Source: Paraburkholderia sp. SG-MS1 (GTDB lineage: Bacteria; Pseudomonadota; Gammaproteobacteria; Burkholderiales; Burkholderiaceae). Taken from it: a stretch of DNA of 35,826 nucleotides. Shown here in pieces: positions 24,824-33,188 of this stretch. The first letter of the stretch is position 1, and each line of letters starts with the position of its first letter. The notes beneath the pieces were generated by a model. It was not told the DNA's origin. It was given only the letters and a program-made list of their open reading frames with translations, and did not search any database. A program made the translations under genes and the position numbers. Location of the stretch: assembly GCF_012275575.1 (NCBI RefSeq), contig NZ_NPIH01000293.1, positions 1 through 35,826 on the forward strand. The letters run 5' to 3'.

Positions 24824-25303
24824 ATGACATCGATTTATTCCTTTTCGGCACGCACGCTCGGCGGCGAGGAAGTGAGCCTCACGCAGTATCAAGGCAAGGT
24901 GTTGCTGATCGTCAATACGGCGAGCGAATGCGGATTCACGCCGCAATACGCGGGCTTGCAAAAGCTGTATGACGCCTACGCCGCGCGCGGGCTCGCGGTG
25001 CTCGGGTTCCCGTGCAACCAGTTCGGCAAGCAGGAGCCGGGAGACGCCGCGCAGATCGGCAGTTTCTGCGAAAAGAACTACGGCGTGACCTTCCCGATGT
25101 TCGACAAGATCGACGTGAACGGCGCGAATGCGCATCCGCTGTTCCGCTATCTGACGGGCGAGGCGCCTGGTTTGCTGGGGCTTGAAGGAATCAAGTGGAA
25201 CTTCACCAAGTTTCTGATCGGCCGGGACGGCAATGTTGTGAAGCGCTATGCGCCGCTCACCAAGCCCGAGGCGATGACAGACGATATCGAAAAGCTGTTG
25301 TGA
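24824..25303 (+). CDS. Glutathione peroxidase family protein (Cys type)
   Basis: A 159-residue thioredoxin-fold peroxidase. The peroxidatic residue is Cys36 in NTASECGF, where animal enzymes have selenocysteine. The second motif is GFPCNQFGKQEPG with the conserved Gln, and KWNFTKFL supplies the Trp/Asn of the active site. A further Cys in SFCEKNYGV could be the resolving cysteine of the thioredoxin-dependent type. It reduces hydrogen peroxide or organic peroxides in the cytosol. GGGGAGA lies about five bases before the ATG. It is convergent with cardiolipin synthase. Confidence 0.94.
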   Translation: MTSIYSFSARTLGGEEVSLTQYQGKVLLIVNTASECGFTPQYAGLQKLYDAYAARGLAVLGFPCNQFGKQEPGDAAQIGSFCEKNYGVTFPMFDKIDVNGANAHPLFRYLTGEAPGLLGLEGIKWNFTKFLIGRDGNVVKRYAPLTKPEAMTDDIEKLL

Positions 25304-25337
25304 GGCGCCGGGAAGGCGGCGCGCGCCTCCGGCACCC

Positions 25338-26789
25338 CTAAAGAATCGGTGAAAAAAGCCGCGCCACGTGCATTAGCACGCGCCGCAGCGCGCTCGCGTG
25401 CCGGTATTCGTTGCGATCGATTTCGAGCGATTCGGCGAAATCGTTCAGCAGCATCGTTTCGACTTCCTGCGCGAAGCCGTGGTCCACGGTCAGCACCATG
25501 ATTTCGAAGTTCAGCCGGAAAGAGCGGTTGTCGAGATTGGCACTGCCGATCGCGGCAGCCACGCTGTCGATCAGGACGACCTTCTGATGCAGGAAGCCCG
25601 GCTGGTAGCGAAAGATGCGGATGCCCGCGCGCAGCGAGTCGTACGCATACAGCTTCGAGGCGGCGAACACCACCAGGTGGTCGCGCCGGCACGGAATCAG
25701 GATGCGCACGTCGACGCCGCGCAGCACCGCGAGCCGCAGCGCCGAAAATACGGCTTCGTCCGGCACGAGGTAGGGCGTGGTGATCCAGACGCGCTCGCGC
25801 GCCGCATTGATCGCTTCGACGAAGAAGAGCGAACAGGTTTCCTGCTTGTCGGCCGGACCGCTCGGCACGACGAGGCAGTGCATGCCCTCGTGCCCGGCAG
25901 GGGCGCCGGGTGTCGCCGCAGGCATATCGAACTCGGGCAACTGTTGCGTGGCCCAGTGCCAGTCCTCGGTGAAGACGAACTGGATGCTCGCGACCGCCGG
26001 GCCGCGCACCTCGATATGCGTATCGCGCCACGGCGACAGCGGCGCCCTGCCGCCAAGATATTCGACGCCCACGTTATGGCCGCCGACAAACGCACGCTCA
26101 CCATCCACCGACACGATCTTGCGGTGGTTGCGAAAGTTCAGTTGCAGGCGGTTGACGAAACGGCGGTGGGTCGCGAACGGATGCATCTCGACGCCGCCCG
26201 CGCGCAGCGCCGCGACATAGCGGTGCGGCAGATCGAAGCTGCCGATGCTGTCGTACAGGAAGTAGACGCGCACGCCCTGGCTGGCCTTGGCGATGAGCGC
26301 GTCTTTGAGCATCTCGCCGAGTGCGTCGTCGCGCACGATGAAGAACTGCACGATCACGTAGTGGCGTGCGTTCCCGATTGCTTCAAAAATGGCCTCGAAC
26401 GTTGCGGCGCCATTCACTAGCGTGCGCACGGAATTGCCCGGCAAGAACGGCATGCCGCCGAGACGCGTGAGCGAATGCGCGAACCTGCCGCCGAGCTGCT
26501 GCGTGGGTAATCCCGCCGACGAAGCCTGCGCGTCCCATTCGGGTGGATGCGCACGCGTGCGCAGCAGTTCGTTCTCCACGCGGCGCGCGTCCGCATAGCC
26601 GGCGAACTTGCTGCGCCCGAGGAAGAGATACGGGACCAGCGTCAGATAAGGCATCGCAACCAGCGACACGGCCCACGCAATAGCACCTTGCGATGTGCGG
26701 GTGTTGAGAATCGCGTGACATGCCGCGATGACGCCGAGGATGTGGGCGAGAGCGACCAGCGGGCCGACGTGAAGCAGGTCGAATTGCAT
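25338..26789 (-). CDS. cls: Cardiolipin synthase (phospholipase D family)
   Basis: A 483-residue inner-membrane enzyme that joins phosphatidylglycerol molecules into cardiolipin. Two N-terminal membrane segments are visible: VALAHILGVIAACHAIL, and AIAWAVSLVAMPYLTLVPYLFLG split around residues 35-60. Two HKD catalytic motifs follow: HRKIVSVD near residue 219 and HQKVVLID near 399, the latter continuing as IGSANLDNRSF. Length and layout match ClsA-type proteins. It is transcribed on its own, 65 nt downstream of prmB on the same strand, and ends 34 nt from the convergent peroxidase gene. Confidence 0.95.
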   Translation of the reverse strand: MQFDLLHVGPLVALAHILGVIAACHAILNTRTSQGAIAWAVSLVAMPYLTLVPYLFLGRSKFAGYADARRVENELLRTRAHPPEWDAQASSAGLPTQQLGGRFAHSLTRLGGMPFLPGNSVRTLVNGAATFEAIFEAIGNARHYVIVQFFIVRDDALGEMLKDALIAKASQGVRVYFLYDSIGSFDLPHRYVAALRAGGVEMHPFATHRRFVNRLQLNFRNHRKIVSVDGERAFVGGHNVGVEYLGGRAPLSPWRDTHIEVRGPAVASIQFVFTEDWHWATQQLPEFDMPAATPGAPAGHEGMHCLVVPSGPADKQETCSLFFVEAINAARERVWITTPYLVPDEAVFSALRLAVLRGVDVRILIPCRRDHLVVFAASKLYAYDSLRAGIRIFRYQPGFLHQKVVLIDSVAAAIGSANLDNRSFRLNFEIMVLTVDHGFAQEVETMLLNDFAESLEIDRNEYRHASALRRVLMHVARLFSPIL

Positions 26790-26854
26790 AAGCTCGCGAA
26801 GAGTAGGCGAAGCGGCGCGGCGCTACCGCACCTGCACCACTTGCCGACGGAACC

Positions 26855-27739
26855 TCAGACGGGCAGATCCGCCGCCTGAATCAGAAACACGTTGTCGTCG
26901 CCGGCGCTGGTCGACAGCCAGACGAGATCCAGACCGCCGAACGCCGCTTCGACGTGCGCGCGCTCGTTGCCGATTTCGACCACCAGCACGCCGTCTTCGG
27001 TCAGCCAGTTGCGCGCCCCGGCGATGATCCGGCGCACGATGTCCATGCCGTCCGCACCGCCCGCGAGCGCCATGTCCGGCTCGTGCCTGTATTCGGCGGG
27101 CAGTTCCTGCATCGACGCCGCGTTCACGTACGGCGGATTGCTGATGATCACGTCGTAGCGGCGCTCGGCGAGCGGCGCATACAGATCGCCTTCGAACAGC
27201 GCGATGCGGTCGTGGAGCTTGTAGTCCGTCACGTTGCGCGTCGCGACTTCGAGCGCCGGCGCCGACAGGTCCACGGCGTCGATATCCGCATTCGGGAACG
27301 CATGCGCCGCGAGAATCGCAAGGCAACCGGAGCCGGTGCATAGCTCCAGCACGGCGCTTACCTGTTCGGGATCTTCCACGTACGGCTGCAGGCCGTCCTG
27401 CAGCAGTTCGCCGATGAACGAACGCGGCACGATCACGCGCTCATCGACGTGAAAGCGAAAGCCGTGCATCCACGCTTCCTGCGTGATATAGGCGGCCGGC
27501 ACGCGGTCGGCCGCGCGGCGCTCGATGACGTTCAGCACGGCGTCGATCTCGGCCGCACTCAGGCGTGCGTCGAGGAACGGATCGAGCAGATCGAGCGGCA
27601 GATGCAACGTATGCAGGATCAGGTAGGCGGCTTCGTCGTACGCGTTGGCCGAACCGTGGCCGAACGACAGCTCGGCCTGGTTGAAGCGCGACACCGCGAA
27701 ACGCAGCAGGTCGCGGACAGTGGAAAACGGGAGCGTCAT
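26855..27739 (-). CDS. prmB: 50S ribosomal protein L3 N5-glutamine methyltransferase PrmB
   Basis: A SAM-dependent class I methyltransferase of 294 residues. The SAM-binding motif is VLELCTGSGCLAILAA near residue 130, and the Gln-methylating motif NPPY lies near 198. The preceding VPRSFIGELL is the form seen in PrmB, whereas PrmC has a PRPETE-like segment there. PrmB methylates a glutamine of ribosomal protein L3. It follows dapE by only 16 nt and is probably translated from the same mRNA. Confidence 0.94.
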   Translation of the reverse strand: MTLPFSTVRDLLRFAVSRFNQAELSFGHGSANAYDEAAYLILHTLHLPLDLLDPFLDARLSAAEIDAVLNVIERRAADRVPAAYITQEAWMHGFRFHVDERVIVPRSFIGELLQDGLQPYVEDPEQVSAVLELCTGSGCLAILAAHAFPNADIDAVDLSAPALEVATRNVTDYKLHDRIALFEGDLYAPLAERRYDVIISNPPYVNAASMQELPAEYRHEPDMALAGGADGMDIVRRIIAGARNWLTEDGVLVVEIGNERAHVEAAFGGLDLVWLSTSAGDDNVFLIQAADLPV

Positions 27740-27755
27740 CGCGAATAGTCCTTGG

Positions 27756-28895
27756 TCAGGCGATCAGTTGTTCGAGCACGCGGCGATACACGTTCTTCAG
27801 CGGCTCGATGTGTGCGACTTCGATATGTTCGTCGATCTTGTGGATGCTGGCGTTCAGCGGGCCGAATTCGATCACCTGCTCGCAGATGCGCGCGATGAAG
27901 CGGCCGTCCGACGTGCCGCCGGTAGTCGACAGTTCGGTGGCCACGCCGGTCTCGTCCCTGATCGCCTTCGCGAGCGCGTTCGACAACTCGCCGCGCGGCG
28001 TCAGGAACGGCAGACCGCTCACGTTCCACTGCAAATCGTATGCGAGGCCGTGTTTGTCGAGGATCGCATGCACGCGGGCCTGCAAACCTTCGACCGTGCT
28101 GGCGGTCGAGAAGCGGAAGTTGAACATCACGTCCGCGTGGCCCGGGATCACATTGCTCGCGCCGGTGCCGCTGTGGATGTTCGACACCTGCCACGTGGTG
28201 GGCGGGAAGTATTCGTTGCCGTCGTCCCAGCGTTCGGCCACCAGCTCGGCGAGCGCAGGCGCAAGCAGATGCACCGGATTCTTCGCCAGATGCGGATACG
28301 CGATGTGGCCTTGCACGCCCTTGACGATCAGCTTGCCCGACATCGAACCGCGCCGGCCGTTCTTCACCATGTCGCCGAACTGCGCGCTCGACGTCGGTTC
28401 GCCGACGATGCAGTAGTCCATGCGCTCGCCGCGCGCCTGCAGCGCTTCGACGACCTTGACGGTGCCGTCGGTGGCCGGGCCTTCTTCGTCGCTCGTGATC
28501 AGGAACGCGATCGAGCCGCGGTGCGCGGGGTGCGCCGCCACGAATTCCTCGCTCGCCACCACGAAGCCCGCGATCGACGCCTTCATATCCGCCGCGCCGC
28601 GGCCGTACAGCTTGCCGTCGCGCCGGGTCGGCTCGAACGGCGCCGAGTGCCACTGCTCGAGAGGACCACTCGGCACGACGTCAGTGTGTCCGGCGAACGC
28701 GAGCAGTTTGCCCTGCGTGCCGTCGACGCCGCGTTTGACGGCCCACAGGTTGGTCACGCCGTTCGATTCGATCGTCTCGTGCTCGAAGCCGAGCGCGGAC
28801 AGGCGTTCGATCAGGAGGCGCTGGCAATGCTGGTCGTCGGGCGTGACGGACGCGCGCGCGATCAGTTGTTCGGTAAGGGCGAGGGTGCCGGACAT
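27756..28895 (-). CDS. dapE: Succinyl-diaminopimelate desuccinylase
   Basis: DapE removes succinate from N-succinyl-LL-diaminopimelate in lysine and peptidoglycan precursor synthesis. It is an M20-family two-zinc hydrolase: His70 lies in AGHTDVVP, Asp103 in GRGAADMK, and Glu137/Glu138 in TSDEEGP. The dimerisation domain and the late GGTSDGRF motif are also present. The length is 379 residues from the ATG at 28895; the frame extends 27 codons upstream through the terminator hairpin, so the upstream start is rejected. The genes for the two preceding succinylase-branch steps lie upstream, but an intrinsic terminator intervenes. Confidence 0.97.
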   Translation of the reverse strand: MSGTLALTEQLIARASVTPDDQHCQRLLIERLSALGFEHETIESNGVTNLWAVKRGVDGTQGKLLAFAGHTDVVPSGPLEQWHSAPFEPTRRDGKLYGRGAADMKASIAGFVVASEEFVAAHPAHRGSIAFLITSDEEGPATDGTVKVVEALQARGERMDYCIVGEPTSSAQFGDMVKNGRRGSMSGKLIVKGVQGHIAYPHLAKNPVHLLAPALAELVAERWDDGNEYFPPTTWQVSNIHSGTGASNVIPGHADVMFNFRFSTASTVEGLQARVHAILDKHGLAYDLQWNVSGLPFLTPRGELSNALAKAIRDETGVATELSTTGGTSDGRFIARICEQVIEFGPLNASIHKIDEHIEVAHIEPLKNVYRRVLEQLIA

Positions 28896-28922
28896 GGATT
28901 CAGTACAAGCCACTTTGAAATG

Positions 28923-28960
28923 AAAAAATGCCGGCTGGCGGTTGATCACCGCAGCCGGCA
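28923..28960 (-). terminator. Intrinsic terminator between the arsC-like gene and dapE
   Basis: On the minus strand a near-perfect stem with TGCCGGCTG and CAGCCGGCA ends continues inward through GCGGT and ACCGC, and is followed by six T residues. It would stop dapC-dapD-arsC transcription before dapE. dapE therefore needs its own promoter or read-through. Confidence 0.88.
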
Positions 28961-29048
28961 ACAGCGTTTGATGCACGCGGCGTGCGCCGCGCTGACTGCT
29001 TGTTCCTGCTGACTCGTTCTGCGCGTGCGTTCAGTCACACGCGTCGGA

Positions 29049-29414
29049 TTACGCGAACAGCGCCGCGTACTCGTCGGCGGAAAAACCGAGCGACTTGACG
29101 CGCCCGTTGACCACCAGCACCGGCCGCTTGATCACCGACGGCTTGTGAATCATCAACGCGATCGCGCCTGGCTGCGTGTCCGCGGCCGCCTTCATGTCGT
29201 CGGACAGACCGCGCCACGTCGTGCCGCGACGGTTCAGCAACGCGTCGAGCTTCACGTCCTTCAGCCAGTCCTGCACGAGCGGCTCGGTCACGCCGGCTTT
29301 CTTGAAGTCGTGAAACTCGAACTCGACGCCGTGTTCTTCCAGCCACACGCGGGCCTTTTTCACGGTGTCGCAGTTCGGGATGCCGTAGACGACGGTTTTC
29401 GTGCCGCGCGCCAT
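29049..29414 (-). CDS. ArsC/Spx-family reductase (YffB-like)
   Basis: A 121-residue thioredoxin-fold protein of the ArsC family. YGIPNCDTVKKARVWLEEHG places its only obvious active-site cysteine at C15, and the cis-Pro strand KRPVLVVNGRV is present. The family includes arsenate reductase and the YffB group of unknown substrate. The lack of arsenic genes nearby favours the latter. Its ATG shares one base with the dapD stop (TGATG), so it is translated by termination-reinitiation and tied to lysine synthesis genes. The frame runs open far upstream inside dapD, which is rejected as an overlap artefact. Confidence 0.9.
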   Translation of the reverse strand: MARGTKTVVYGIPNCDTVKKARVWLEEHGVEFEFHDFKKAGVTEPLVQDWLKDVKLDALLNRRGTTWRGLSDDMKAAADTQPGAIALMIHKPSVIKRPVLVVNGRVKSLGFSADEYAALFA

Positions 29415-30241
29415 CAATCGCCTCGCAGCAGCTCGTTCAGGCCGACCTTCGCGCGGGTCTTGGCGTCGACCTTCTTGACGATCACCGCGCAGTACAGGCT
29501 GTGCGAGCCGTCCTTCGACGGCAGGTTGCCCGCCACCACCACCGAGCCCGCCGGAATGCGGCCGTACGTGACTTCGCCGGTTTCGCGGTCGTAAATCTTG
29601 GTGCTCTGGCCGAGGTACACGCCCATCGAGATCACCGAGTTCTCTTCGACGATCACGCCTTCCACGACTTCTGAGCGTGCGCCGATGAAGCAGTTGTCTT
29701 CGATGATGACCGGGTTTGCCTGCAGCGGCTCCAGCACGCCGCCGATGCCGACGCCGCCCGACAGGTGCACGTTCTTGCCGATCTGCGCGCACGAGCCGAC
29801 GGTAGCCCACGTGTCGACCATCGTGCCTTCGTCGACGTATGCGCCGATGTTGGTGTACGACGGCATCAGCACGACGTTCTTCGCGATGAACGAGCCGCGG
29901 CGCGCGATCGCGGGCGGTACCACGCGGAAGCCGCCGGCGGCGAAGTCTTCAGCGGTGTAGTTGGCGAACTTCGACGGCACCTTGTCGTAGAACTGGCTGT
30001 AGCCGCCGGCCGGCATCGGCGCGTTGTCTTCGAGGCGGAACGACAGCAGCACGGCCTTCTTCAGCCATTGGTTGACGACCCAGTCGCCGTCCTTCTTTTC
30101 GGCGACGCGCAGCGCGCCCTTGTCCAGTTGCTCGATCGCGTGGGCGACGGCTTCGCGCACGTCGGCCGGAGCGGCCTTCGGCGAGAGGTCGGCGCGGTTT
30201 TCCCAGGCGGTGTCAATGATCTGCTGAAGTTGTTGCGACAT
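29414..30241 (-). CDS. dapD: Tetrahydrodipicolinate N-succinyltransferase
   Basis: DapD transfers succinyl from succinyl-CoA to tetrahydrodipicolinate, opening the succinylase branch to diaminopimelate. The 275-residue length is standard. The central left-handed beta helix is visible as hexapeptide repeats from about residue 105 to 220 (SYTNIGAYVDEGTMVDTWATVGSCAQIGKNVHLSGGVGIGG in segments), after a helical N-terminal domain. The ATG at 30241 is used; the ribosome-binding site is weak. It is 87 nt downstream of dapC and overlaps the ArsC-like gene by one base. Confidence 0.97.
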   Translation of the reverse strand: MSQQLQQIIDTAWENRADLSPKAAPADVREAVAHAIEQLDKGALRVAEKKDGDWVVNQWLKKAVLLSFRLEDNAPMPAGGYSQFYDKVPSKFANYTAEDFAAGGFRVVPPAIARRGSFIAKNVVLMPSYTNIGAYVDEGTMVDTWATVGSCAQIGKNVHLSGGVGIGGVLEPLQANPVIIEDNCFIGARSEVVEGVIVEENSVISMGVYLGQSTKIYDRETGEVTYGRIPAGSVVVAGNLPSKDGSHSLYCAVIVKKVDAKTRAKVGLNELLRGD

Positions 30242-30328
30242 ATGCGTGCTTTTCTGAAGAGTTGAAGTCTGAAGAGGGGATGCGATGCGCCAGGAGCTGC
30301 CTGTGAGTGTTGAACGATCTCGCGAAAC

Positions 30329-31546
30329 TCAACCGGCGAGCGCGCGACAAAAATCGACGATCCGCTGCGCGCCTTCGGTGCATTCGTCGACGTCGGCGAC
30401 GAGCGCGAGGCGCACGAAATCGCGGCCGGGGTTCACGCCGTGCGCGGTACGCGCGAGGAACGAGCCCGGCAGAACCGTCACATTATAGTCGGCGTACAGG
30501 CGCTGGGCGAACTCGGTGTCCGACAGACCGGTGCGCGAGACGTCCGCCCACAGGTAGAACGCGGCGTCCGGCAGGCGCACGTCGAGCACGTCGGCGAGCA
30601 TCGGCGTGACGGTGGAGAACTTCCGCACGTACTTCGCGCGGTTCTCGCGCACGTGCGTTTCGTCGTTCCAGGCGGCGATGCTGGCGCTCTGGAATACCGT
30701 CGAGAGCGCCGCGCCGTGGTACGTGCGGTACAGCAGGAAGGCCTTGAGGATCGCCGCGTCGCCGGCGACAAAGCCCGAGCGCATGCCCGGCACGTTCGAA
30801 CGCTTGGACAGGCTCGACAGTATGACGAGGCGCTCGAAGCCGCGGCCGAGCTGGTGCGCGGCTTCCAGGCCGCCGAGCGGCGGATGCGCTTCGTCGAAAT
30901 AGATTTCCGAATAGCATTCGTCCGACGCGATCACGAAACCATAGCGATCCGACAGCGCGAACAGCTCGCGCCAGTCGTCGAGCGTGAGTACCGCGCCCGT
31001 CGGGTTGCCGGGCGAGCAGACGTACAGCAGTTGCGTGCGGGCCCAGATGTCGGCCGGCACCGCCAAGTAGTCGCACGCGAAGTTGCGCGCCGGATCGCTA
31101 TTGACGAAGTACGGCTGCGCGCCGCCGAGCAGCGCCGCGCCTTCGTAGATTTGGTAGAACGGGTTCGGACAGAGTACGATCGCAGGCTCGCCGCCGGCAT
31201 TGCGCCGTGGGTCCAGCACCGTCTGTGCGAGAGCGAACAGCGCCTCGCGTGAGCCCGACACCGGCAGCACCTGGGTGGTCGGGTCGAGCGGCGGCAGGGT
31301 GTAGCGCTGTGTGATCCAGTGCGCGATCGATTCGCGCAGCGCGGGCGTTCCGAGCGTGGCCGGATACGCGGCGAGGCCGCCGAGCGAGGCCACCACGGCG
31401 TCGCGGATCAGCGCGGGCGTCGGATGTTTCGGCTCGCCGATGCCGAAGCTGATGTGCGCAAGGCCGGCGGGCGGCGTAACGTCCTTGAAAAGCACGCGCA
31501 GCTTTTCGAACGGGTAGGACTGAAGGGAGTCGAGTAGCGGGTTCAC
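30329..31546 (-). CDS. dapC: Succinyldiaminopimelate transaminase
   Basis: A fold-type I PLP aminotransferase of 405 residues, naturally placed between DapD and DapE in the succinylase pathway. The PLP lysine is in SSLSKRSNVPGMRSGF. SPGNPTGAVL and ASDECYSEIYF bind the cofactor, and the Arg of the late segment binds the carboxylate. The start is GTG at 31546, matching the family N-terminus NPLLDSLQSYPFEKLR; the frame remains open 125 codons further upstream but that stretch has no protein character. A TATAAT lies about 125 nt upstream. dapD follows on the same strand. Confidence 0.95.
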   Translation of the reverse strand: MNPLLDSLQSYPFEKLRVLFKDVTPPAGLAHISFGIGEPKHPTPALIRDAVVASLGGLAAYPATLGTPALRESIAHWITQRYTLPPLDPTTQVLPVSGSREALFALAQTVLDPRRNAGGEPAIVLCPNPFYQIYEGAALLGGAQPYFVNSDPARNFACDYLAVPADIWARTQLLYVCSPGNPTGAVLTLDDWRELFALSDRYGFVIASDECYSEIYFDEAHPPLGGLEAAHQLGRGFERLVILSSLSKRSNVPGMRSGFVAGDAAILKAFLLYRTYHGAALSTVFQSASIAAWNDETHVRENRAKYVRKFSTVTPMLADVLDVRLPDAAFYLWADVSRTGLSDTEFAQRLYADYNVTVLPGSFLARTAHGVNPGRDFVRLALVADVDECTEGAQRIVDFCRALAG

Positions 31547-32043
31547 TGGGCGGATCGAGCCTGATCGAAGAGGGGCGCAGATGATGCTGGAAGAAGCGCC
31601 GCACGCGCACCGGTGGCGCAGCCCGCTGAAGCGCCGGGCGCACGGGCCGGCAGCGGCGGCAAACGGATGATTATAGCGTGGCGCGCATGACGTGGCGGAC
31701 AACGCGAGACGGATGAATGGACAAGTGAGTAGGCAGGCGGTGCGCGGCCGGTAAGCAGTCGACAGGCCCGGTATGGCGGCGCGGCGGCAATCGCGGGCGC
31801 CTTGCACCGTGTCGCGCAACGGAACCACGCTGCAGACGAAACACGTCGCGCCGGCAAGCAGCGGCACAACCCGCCAGGCGGCGCAGCGTATGCGTTGCAG
31901 CGGGAACGACGCGAGCCGCACACGGTTCGCGCACGAAAAGAAGCAGGAGCAGCAATGTACGCAGCAGCAGTTCAGGAGACAGCCGCACGACGCGGGCGGA
32001 CACCCGCCGCACTCGTTGACGGCAAGACGAGGAGCCCCGCGCG
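31547..32043. other. Gap between divergent dapC and the EamA transporter
   Basis: These 497 nt hold no gene I can support. Frames are open on both strands, as expected from high GC, but they read as Arg/Ala-rich filler. The only recognisable signal is a TATAAT on the minus strand (separate entry). The transporter start has GAGGAG about eleven bases upstream, within the end of this gap. Confidence 0.5.
31670..31675 (-). promoter_or_regulatory. Candidate -10 element for dapC
   Basis: A perfect TATAAT on the minus strand stands out in a very GC-rich gap. It would start transcription about 115 nt before the dapC GTG. The -35 region has no good TTGACA match at 16-18 bp; TTGTCC lies 21 bp upstream. 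Confidence 0.4.
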
Positions 32044-33039
32044 ATGACCCACTGGCTTCGCAACGGCTGGCCGACGCTCGCGATCATGCTGGGCGCATCG
32101 GTATGGGGGATGATCTGGTATCCGCTGCGCATGCTCGCGGCGCTCGGCGTCACCGGTACCGCGGCCAGCGCGCTGACGAGCGGCGCCGGCTGCCTGTTCG
32201 TGCTGCTGGTGCGCCATCGCGCGCTCAAGACGGTGCGCTGGCACTGGCTGCTGCCGGCGCTCGCGCTGGCCGCGGGCGTCACCAATCTCGGCTTCGTGTG
32301 GGGCTCGATTCATGGCCAGGTGATGCGCGTGCTGCTGCTGTTCTATCTCACCCCGGCGTGGACGGCGCTCTTCGCACATTTCATCCTGTACGAGCGGCTG
32401 ACATGGGCAGGCGCGGCCCTCGCGGCGCTGTCGCTGGCCGGGGCGATGACCATGCTGTGGTCACCGCAACTGGGTATTCCGTTGCCCGGCAATCTCGCCG
32501 AATGGGCGGGCCTCGCGGGCGGCATGGGCTTTGCGATGAGCAACGTGCTGATCCTCAAGACGAGCCGCGTGCTGCCGGACATGAAGCCGGAAATGCGCAC
32601 CGCGACCGTCTTCGGCGGCGCGGCGCTCTTCAGCGCTTGCGCGTCGCTGTTCGAAGCGATGCCCGCGCCGCCCACCGGTGCGCATCTGGGCACTGCCGCG
32701 TGGCTCGTGCTCGGCCTAGGTCTGCTGCTGGCTTCGAACAACATGCTGGTGCAGTACGGACTTGCGCGCGTGCCGGCCAATCGCGCGTCGATCATCATGC
32801 TGTTCGAGATCGTGGTCACCGCGCTGTCCGCGTGGCTGTTCGCCGGCGAGACGCCGGGCCCGCGCGAATGGGCCGGCGGCGTGTGCATCGTGCTGGCCTC
32901 GGCGCTGTCGAGTTGGGTGCATCGGAGCAAGGCCGTGCCGCCCGATCCGGCCACCGCCGACGCGAGCCTCGACGACGCGCGCGATGCCGGTCGCGACGAC
33001 CATAAGGGCGGTAAGAATCGCCCACGCGCGATGGTATGA
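32044..33039 (+). CDS. EamA/DMT-family transporter
   Basis: A 331-residue membrane protein with ten predicted helices in two EamA repeats. The first repeat starts at LAIMLGASVWGMIWYPL, and the second begins near residue 155 at AEWAGLAGGMGFAMSNVLIL. The second-repeat signature RASIIMLFEIVVTALSAWLF is typical of drug/metabolite exporters. It probably exports small metabolites or amino acids; the substrate cannot be read from sequence. The last ~35 residues are hydrophilic and Asp/Arg-rich. GAGGAG lies about eleven bases before the ATG. It is divergent from dapC and 149 nt ahead of smc. Confidence 0.9.
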   Translation: MTHWLRNGWPTLAIMLGASVWGMIWYPLRMLAALGVTGTAASALTSGAGCLFVLLVRHRALKTVRWHWLLPALALAAGVTNLGFVWGSIHGQVMRVLLLFYLTPAWTALFAHFILYERLTWAGAALAALSLAGAMTMLWSPQLGIPLPGNLAEWAGLAGGMGFAMSNVLILKTSRVLPDMKPEMRTATVFGGAALFSACASLFEAMPAPPTGAHLGTAAWLVLGLGLLLASNNMLVQYGLARVPANRASIIMLFEIVVTALSAWLFAGETPGPREWAGGVCIVLASALSSWVHRSKAVPPDPATADASLDDARDAGRDDHKGGKNRPRAMV

Positions 33040-33040
33040 T
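33032..33040 (+). promoter_or_regulatory. Candidate extended -10 element for smc
   Basis: TGGTATGAT has the TG-n-TATGAT form of an extended -10, which needs little -35 contact. It overlaps the stop codon of the transporter gene and would give a ~140-nt leader for smc. The leader contains a perfect TTCGCCG-TCA-CGGCGAA hairpin at about 33113-33129 without a T tract. Confidence 0.35.
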
Positions 33041-33188
33041 TGCCCCTCATTGGCCGGCGCATGTCTGACCGCGTGCCGCCGGCGCCCGTGTCGCGAAGGA
33101 TCGCGGGCCGCTTCGCCGTCACGGCGAACGGCTCACGCGGCCTTCACGAGCCACTTATCATTTTCCCTTTTCAAACAGCGAAATCGCC

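Noticed and set aside
31802..32047. 81-codon frame just before the EamA transporter
   Set aside because: No recognisable domain, poor ribosome-binding site and filler-like composition; the transporter start has its own site.
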